Below, piece by piece: positions 59,260-64,000 of a DNA stretch of 64,000 bases; position 1 is the stretch's first letter, and every line of letters begins with the position of its first letter. Source of the stretch: Halobacillus hunanensis (lineage in GTDB: Bacteria > Bacillota > Bacilli > Bacillales > Halobacillaceae). The notes under the pieces are model-generated. The model was not told the origin of the DNA. It ran no database searches and saw only the letters and a list, made by a program, of their open reading frames with translations. The position numbers were made by a program, and so were the translations under genes. The stretch is taken from contig NZ_FVZB01000005.1 in NCBI RefSeq assembly GCF_900166655.1, positions 377,001 to 441,000 of the forward strand. The letters run 5' to 3'.

Positions 59260-60771
59260 ATGGATATACCAACGTTAATTACGTTTATTGTTTACTTAGT
59301 CGGTATGCTTTTAATTGGATTTGCTGCATATCGTTTAACAAGTGATTTATCAGATTATGTATTAGGTGGACGTCGATTAGGCCCTGGAGTAGCCGCACTT
59401 AGTGCCGGTGCATCTGACATGAGTGGTTGGTTATTATTAGGACTGCCTGGTGCTGTTTATGCTTCTGGTTTGTCTGGAGCTTGGATCGGGGTAGGACTTG
59501 CTATTGGCGCCTACTTAAACTGGCAGTTTGTGGCACGTCGTCTGCGTATTTATACTGAGGTCGCAAAAGATTCTATAACGATTCCGGATTACTTAGAAAA
59601 TCGTTTCCACGACAGTTCTCATTTATTACGTGTTATTTCTGCATTTGTCATCCTGTTATTCTTTACCTTCTATACTTCCTCTGGTATGGTGGCCGGTGCA
59701 AAATTGTTTCAGGCCTCATTTGAAATAAGTTATACACAGGCTTTATGGATTGGTGCAATTGTTACCATTTCTTATACCTTCTTAGGTGGGTTCCTGGCTG
59801 TTAGTTGGACAGACTTTGTTCAAGGAATTCTAATGTTCTTGGCACTTATTGCAGTTCCAATTGTCGCCATTCAGCAACTTGGTGGCTGGGGGTCTGCAGT
59901 GGACGCTGTAGGGAATATTGATCCGACTCATTTAAACATGGTTCAAGGAGTCGGAGCCTTAACCATTATCTCCTCGCTTGCCTGGGGGCTCGGATATTTC
60001 GGTCAGCCGCATATCCTTGTACGTTTTATGGCGCTTCGTTCACCTAAAGACGTGCCGAAAGCCCGTTTTATTGGAATGGGTTGGATGATTATCGGTCTTT
60101 ATGGAGCAATCTTTACTGGTTTGTTCGGACTTGCCTTTATTAATACACAGGACCTTGCTGGTTTAGCAGGATTCGGTGTGGAAATCGTATCTCAAGACGG
60201 TATGCAGATGCTTGCAGACCCTGAAAAAATCTTTATTACTTTTTCTCAGATTCTATTCCACCCTGTGATTGCAGGTATTTTATTAGCAGCGATCCTTTCT
60301 GCGATTATGAGTACCATTGACTCCCAATTACTTGTATCTTCTTCTGCATTAGCAGAGGACTTCTATAAAGCGATTTTCCGTAAGAACGCCTCTGAGCGTG
60401 AATTAGTTTGGGTTGGTCGTGTGGCTGTTGCCACTATCGCTCTAATCGCGATCCTTATTGCCGGTAATCCGGGAAGTTCTGTACTTCAGCTCGTATCTTA
60501 TGCTTGGGCAGGATTTGGTGCAGCATTTGGACCATTAATTATTTTATCCCTGTTTTGGAAGGGAATTACTCGTAATGGTGCGCTAGCTGGGATGATCGTT
60601 GGTGCGGTTACAGTAGTTGTTTGGGGAGATTTCCTAAGCGGAGGAATCTTTGATCTTTATGAGCTTGTACCCGGGTTCTTGTTCAGTTTGATTGTAACTG
60701 TACTAGTAAGCATGGCTGGTACGCCTTCTAAAGAGATTATTGCAGAATTCGAAGAAGCGGAACGTCGCTAA
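59260..60771 (+). CDS. putP: sodium/proline symporter
   Basis: A 503-residue SSS-family transporter with about 13 membrane segments. Family motifs are DYVLGGRRLGPGVAALSAGA, SGWLLLGLPGAVYASGL, the FLGGFLAVSWTDFVQG stretch and GYFGQPHILVRFMAL. Like PutP or OpuE it should import proline with sodium, for catabolism or as an osmolyte. The ATG is behind AAAAGGAGCGAATAATAAAAC. Confidence 0.93.
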   Translation: MDIPTLITFIVYLVGMLLIGFAAYRLTSDLSDYVLGGRRLGPGVAALSAGASDMSGWLLLGLPGAVYASGLSGAWIGVGLAIGAYLNWQFVARRLRIYTEVAKDSITIPDYLENRFHDSSHLLRVISAFVILLFFTFYTSSGMVAGAKLFQASFEISYTQALWIGAIVTISYTFLGGFLAVSWTDFVQGILMFLALIAVPIVAIQQLGGWGSAVDAVGNIDPTHLNMVQGVGALTIISSLAWGLGYFGQPHILVRFMALRSPKDVPKARFIGMGWMIIGLYGAIFTGLFGLAFINTQDLAGLAGFGVEIVSQDGMQMLADPEKIFITFSQILFHPVIAGILLAAILSAIMSTIDSQLLVSSSALAEDFYKAIFRKNASERELVWVGRVAVATIALIAILIAGNPGSSVLQLVSYAWAGFGAAFGPLIILSLFWKGITRNGALAGMIVGAVTVVVWGDFLSGGIFDLYELVPGFLFSLIVTVLVSMAGTPSKEIIAEFEEAERR

Positions 60772-60784
60772 GTCAAAATAGAAA

Positions 60785-60818
60785 GATCCCTCGTCCTTAG
60801 GCGGGGGATCCTTTTTTT
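60785..60818 (+). terminator. Rho-independent terminator of putP
   Basis: GATCCCTCGTCC and GGCGGGGGATC pair with one mismatch and wobbles, followed by CTTTTTTT. Confidence 0.88.
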
Positions 60819-60926
60819 GGGAAAAAGTTATATTGTGTACACTACATTTCAGGTTTTCCCTTTTTCTAGGGTTAAGACAACCTTCTTGGATTTATGTTAA
60901 AATAGGAAAAGTGAAAATAGATACGT

Positions 60927-60956
60927 TTGCTTAACAAATAAGCTTTTTGGTATGAT
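60927..60956 (+). promoter_or_regulatory. gatC: probable promoter of gatCAB
   Basis: TTGCTT (60927-60932), 18-nt spacer, TATGAT (60951-60956), about 35 bases before the gatC start. Confidence 0.55.
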
Positions 60957-60992
60957 CATATATTATGTGTGTCCGAATGGAGGTAACAAAAA

Positions 60993-61283
60993 ATGTCCCG
61001 TATTAGCAAAGATGAAGTAAAACATGTGGCCCATTTAGCACGCCTTTCCATTAATGAAGAAGAGGCGGATATGTTTACGAAACAGCTTGACGATATCATT
61101 ATGTATGCCGAGCAATTGAATGAGCTGGATACAGAAGGAGTCGAGCCGACCACTCACGTTCTTAATTTACAAAATGTGATGCGTAAAGATGAGCCGAAGA
61201 AGTGGATTACGAAAGAAGAAGCACTGAAAAATGCACCAGATAAGCAAGATGGTCAATTTAAAGTACCATCAATTTTGGAATAG
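60993..61283 (+). CDS. gatC: Asp-tRNA(Asn)/Glu-tRNA(Gln) amidotransferase subunit C
   Basis: A 96-residue subunit ([40 protein letters not shown]) that stabilises the GatA-GatB pair. The ATG follows GGAGGTAACAAAAA. First gene of gatCAB. Confidence 0.95.
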   Translation: MSRISKDEVKHVAHLARLSINEEEADMFTKQLDDIIMYAEQLNELDTEGVEPTTHVLNLQNVMRKDEPKKWITKEEALKNAPDKQDGQFKVPSILE

Positions 61284-61298
61284 GAGGGAGGCGTAATT

Positions 61299-62771
61299 AT
61301 GGCTTTATTTGACTACACTTTACGGGAGCTTCAAGAGAAGCTACATAACAAGGAAATCACAGTAACCGATCTTGTTGATGAATCCTATCAGCGTATTGAG
61401 GAAGTTGATCATGCAGTGAAAGCCTTCCTTACTTTAAATAAGGAAGCTGCTCAAAAGCAGGCCGCTGAACTTGACGCTGCACGGGGTAATGATGCAGCCA
61501 AGCTATTTGGGTTGCCAATTGGTGTGAAAGATAATATTGTCACGAAAGGTTTACGTACTACAGCGGCAAGTCAGCTGCTGCGTAACTTGGAGGATCCACT
61601 GTATGATGCAACAGTTGTACAAAAATTAAATGAAGCAAAATCAGTCACAATCGGGAAGTTAAACATGGACGAGTTTGCGATGGGTTCCTCTAATGAGAAC
61701 TCAAGCTATACCGCAACTCGTAATCCATGGAACACCGATTACGTTCCAGGAGGATCAAGTGGCGGCTCAGCTGCAGCCGTTGCAGCGGGAGAAGTACCTT
61801 TTTCGCTCGGATCAGATACAGGCGGGTCGATTCGTCAGCCGGCTGCTTTCTGTGGAGTCGTAGGTCTGAAGCCAACGTATGGCCGTGTGTCCCGCTTTGG
61901 TCTTATCGCTTTTGCCTCCTCACTTGACCAAATTGGACCGATTACCCGTTCAGTAGAGGACAATGCCTTCTTACTAGAAACGATTGCCGGCCATGACAAA
62001 ATGGACTCTACATCAGCTGATGTGGAAGTTCCTAAATATACTGAATCCCTAACTGGTGATGTTAAGGGCTTAAAGATCGCCGTCCCTAAAGAGTACTTAG
62101 GTGAAGGTGTGACTCCAGAAGTTAAAGAAGCTGTACAAGCTGCTCTTAAAAAATACGAAGAATTGGGTGCGACATGGGAAGAAGTATCTCTTCCACATTC
62201 GAAATATGCAGTGGCAACTTATTACCTGTTGTCTTCATCTGAAGCTTCTGCAAACTTGGCTCGCTTTGACGGAGTTCGCTACGGAGTACGTACTGATAAT
62301 GCCAAGACGATGCTGGATATGTTCAAAAATTCACGTTCAGAAGGCTTTGGCAACGAAGTGAAACGCAGGATTATGCTGGGAACTTTCGCGCTTAGTTCCG
62401 GTTATTATGATGCGTACTATAAAAAGGCCCAGCAAGTCCGTACATTGATTAAAGATGACTTTGAAAAAGTGTTTGAAGATTATGATGTGATCATTGGACC
62501 AACAACTCCAACACCAGCCTTTAAAGTGGGCGAGAAAATCGATGACCCGCTAACGATGTATGCGAACGATATTCTAACTATTCCTGTCAACCTTGCTGGC
62601 GTACCGGGAATTTCTGTGCCGTGCGGCTTGTCTACAGATGGCCTGCCAATCGGACTGCAAATCATTGGCAAGCATTTTGATGAAAGCACAGTTTATCGTA
62701 CAGCACACGCCTTTGAACAGGCGACAGACTTCCATAAACAACGCCCGTCCCTTGGAGGTGCGCAATCATGA
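61299..62771 (+). CDS. gatA: Asp-tRNA(Asn)/Glu-tRNA(Gln) amidotransferase subunit A
   Basis: A 490-residue amidase-signature enzyme releasing ammonia from glutamine. The Ser-cis-Ser-Lys triad is seen as K77 (LPIGVKDN), the [14 protein letters not shown] loop and [12 protein letters not shown]. The ATG follows GGAGGGAGGCGTAATT. Overlaps gatB by four bases. Confidence 0.97.
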   Translation: MALFDYTLRELQEKLHNKEITVTDLVDESYQRIEEVDHAVKAFLTLNKEAAQKQAAELDAARGNDAAKLFGLPIGVKDNIVTKGLRTTAASQLLRNLEDPLYDATVVQKLNEAKSVTIGKLNMDEFAMGSSNENSSYTATRNPWNTDYVPGGSSGGSAAAVAAGEVPFSLGSDTGGSIRQPAAFCGVVGLKPTYGRVSRFGLIAFASSLDQIGPITRSVEDNAFLLETIAGHDKMDSTSADVEVPKYTESLTGDVKGLKIAVPKEYLGEGVTPEVKEAVQAALKKYEELGATWEEVSLPHSKYAVATYYLLSSSEASANLARFDGVRYGVRTDNAKTMLDMFKNSRSEGFGNEVKRRIMLGTFALSSGYYDAYYKKAQQVRTLIKDDFEKVFEDYDVIIGPTTPTPAFKVGEKIDDPLTMYANDILTIPVNLAGVPGISVPCGLSTDGLPIGLQIIGKHFDESTVYRTAHAFEQATDFHKQRPSLGGAQS

Positions 62772-64000
62772 ATTTCGAAACAATTATTGGACTAGAGGTC
62801 CACGTTGAACTTAAAACAGAATCTAAAATTTTCAGTCCATCTTCCAATATGTTTGGAGATGAACCGAACTCGAACGTTAACCCGATTGACTTAGGGTATC
62901 CAGGTGTTCTGCCTGTCCTCAATGAGGAAGCAGTTAATTTTGCTATGAAAGCCGCGATGGCCTTGAATTGCGAGATCGCAGCCGATACGAAGTTTGATCG
63001 TAAGAATTACTTTTATCCGGATAATCCGAAGGCCTACCAGATTTCTCAATTCGACCAGCCAATTGGGGAAAATGGCTACATTGATATTGAAGTAGATGGC
63101 GTTAAAAAACGGATTGGGATTACAAGGCTTCATATGGAAGAGGATGCAGGTAAGTTGACCCATAGTGATGACGGCTATTCTCTCGTCGATTATAACCGTC
63201 AAGGTACACCTCTCGTAGAGATTGTCTCAGAACCCGACATTCGTACACCTAAAGAAGCATATGCTTACCTTGAGGCGCTAAAGAACATCATCCAATATAC
63301 AGGAGTCTCAGATTGTAAGATGGAAGAAGGTTCACTGCGATGTGATGCCAACCTGTCTCTGCGGCCGATTGGACAAGAAGAGTTTGGAACAAAGACAGAG
63401 CTCAAGAACTTAAATTCATTCTCTTTTGTACAAAAAGGGCTTGAGTTTGAAGATAAGCGCCAGGAGAAAGTTCTTCTTAGCGGCGGGGAAATTTTACAAG
63501 AAACGCGTCGTTATGATGAACAGACGAAAGAAACGATTCTGATGCGAGTTAAAGAAGGATCAGATGATTATCGTTATTTCCCTGAACCGGATCTTGTCCG
63601 TCTTCATATTGATGAAGCGTGGAAAGAACGGATACGTGAACAAATTCCAGAGCTCCCTGATGCCCGTAAACAACGTTACATCGAAGAACTTCAGCTTCCA
63701 GCCTATGATGCTATGGTCCTGACCAACAATAAAGAAATGTCGGATTTCTTTGAAGATACGATCGCAAACGGCGGTGATATTAAGCAGTCTTCCAATTGGC
63801 TGATGGGTGAAGTTTCTGCTTATATGAACAAGCAGCAGAAGGAATTCGGTGACTTAGCACTGACACCGCAATCCCTTGCCAAGCTGACAAAGTTAATTGA
63901 AGATGGAACAATCTCTTCGAAAATCGCAAAGAAAGTATTTAGTGAACTCGTTGAAAAAGGCGGCGACCCTGAGAAGATCGTGAAAGACAAAGGTCTCGTG
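62768..64000 (+). CDS. gatB: Asp-tRNA(Asn)/Glu-tRNA(Gln) amidotransferase subunit B, 5' part
   Basis: The frame is open from ATG 62768 to the window end: 411 codons of an expected ~475. [17 protein letters not shown], the [13 protein letters not shown] region, [16 protein letters not shown] and HMEEDAGK are the kinase-like transamidase core that activates the misacylated tRNA. The helical and YqeY-like C-terminal part has begun. ATGA overlap with gatA. Confidence 0.96.
   Translation, partial: MNFETIIGLEVHVELKTESKIFSPSSNMFGDEPNSNVNPIDLGYPGVLPVLNEEAVNFAMKAAMALNCEIAADTKFDRKNYFYPDNPKAYQISQFDQPIGENGYIDIEVDGVKKRIGITRLHMEEDAGKLTHSDDGYSLVDYNRQGTPLVEIVSEPDIRTPKEAYAYLEALKNIIQYTGVSDCKMEEGSLRCDANLSLRPIGQEEFGTKTELKNLNSFSFVQKGLEFEDKRQEKVLLSGGEILQETRRYDEQTKETILMRVKEGSDDYRYFPEPDLVRLHIDEAWKERIREQIPELPDARKQRYIEELQLPAYDAMVLTNNKEMSDFFEDTIANGGDIKQSSNWLMGEVSAYMNKQQKEFGDLALTPQSLAKLTKLIEDGTISSKIAKKVFSELVEKGGDPEKIVKDKGLV

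Overview
The window looks like the chromosome of a low-to-moderate GC member of the Bacillaceae, probably a Halobacillus-like moderate halophile. The genus is an inference from gene order and protein flavour; the family is well supported. Supporting evidence is the B. subtilis-type order guaA-pbuG-yebE-yebG-purEKBCSQLFMNHD-yerA-yerB-yerC-pcrB-pcrA-ligA-camS-putP-gatCAB, strong AGGAGG ribosome sites, purine riboswitches, PurBoxes and a YjcZ-type small protein.

Layout. 1-3.8 kb: the 3' part of a YjiH-family membrane protein, a secreted CAP-domain protein and an MBL-fold hydrolase. 4.1-21.1 kb: an accessory catabolic island for aromatic acids handled as CoA thioesters. It holds a divergent ferredoxin/ferredoxin reductase pair (minus strand), an enoyl-CoA hydratase, a two-subunit CoA-transferase-like enzyme, a 4HBT thioesterase, PaaX, a second enoyl-CoA hydratase, an MBL hydrolase, then paaA-paaD(N)-paaB-paaC-zinc ribbon-paaH-degenerate paaH paralogue-aldehyde dehydrogenase-a near-identical second copy of the first hydratase, a frameshifted benzoate-CoA-ligase-family gene and a thiolase. 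21.1-28.4 kb: shikimate kinase, type I dehydroquinase, YjcZ-like protein, a sigma region-2 fragment protein and a MoxR/DUF58/transglutaminase operon. 28.4-46.5 kb: purine synthesis and uptake, with three guanine-type riboswitches and two PurBox pairs. 47-56.7 kb: yerA-yerB-yerC-pcrB-pcrA-ligA-camS. 57-60.8 kb: proline use (P5C dehydrogenase, a 42-residue membrane peptide, PutP). 60.9-64 kb: gatCAB, with gatB running off the end.

The most interesting part is the catabolic island. Three promoters (ferredoxin-reductase operon, first hydratase, paaA operon) share one architecture: a TTGACA-type -35, a 17-nt spacer, a TATATT-type -10, exactly 11 nt, then an ACGATA(G/A)T-starting AT-rich 22-mer. 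This places the ferredoxin pair in the same putative PaaX regulon as the PaaABC epoxidase, and no paaE reductase is visible. My reading is that the ferredoxin and its reductase feed electrons to the epoxidase. Other departures from the textbook phenylacetate pathway are PaaD split into two separated genes, no PaaZ fusion or MaoC domain, a CoA-transferase/IpdAB-like pair, a PaaH-like protein lacking the catalytic His and the glycine NAD motif, and a benzoate-type rather than PaaK-type ligase, which carries a one-base frameshift.

Three copies of a short dispersed element with inverted ends lie in the intergenic gaps at 21.9, 46.7 and 56.9 kb, and a second dispersed repeat lies at 22.1 and 47.0 kb.
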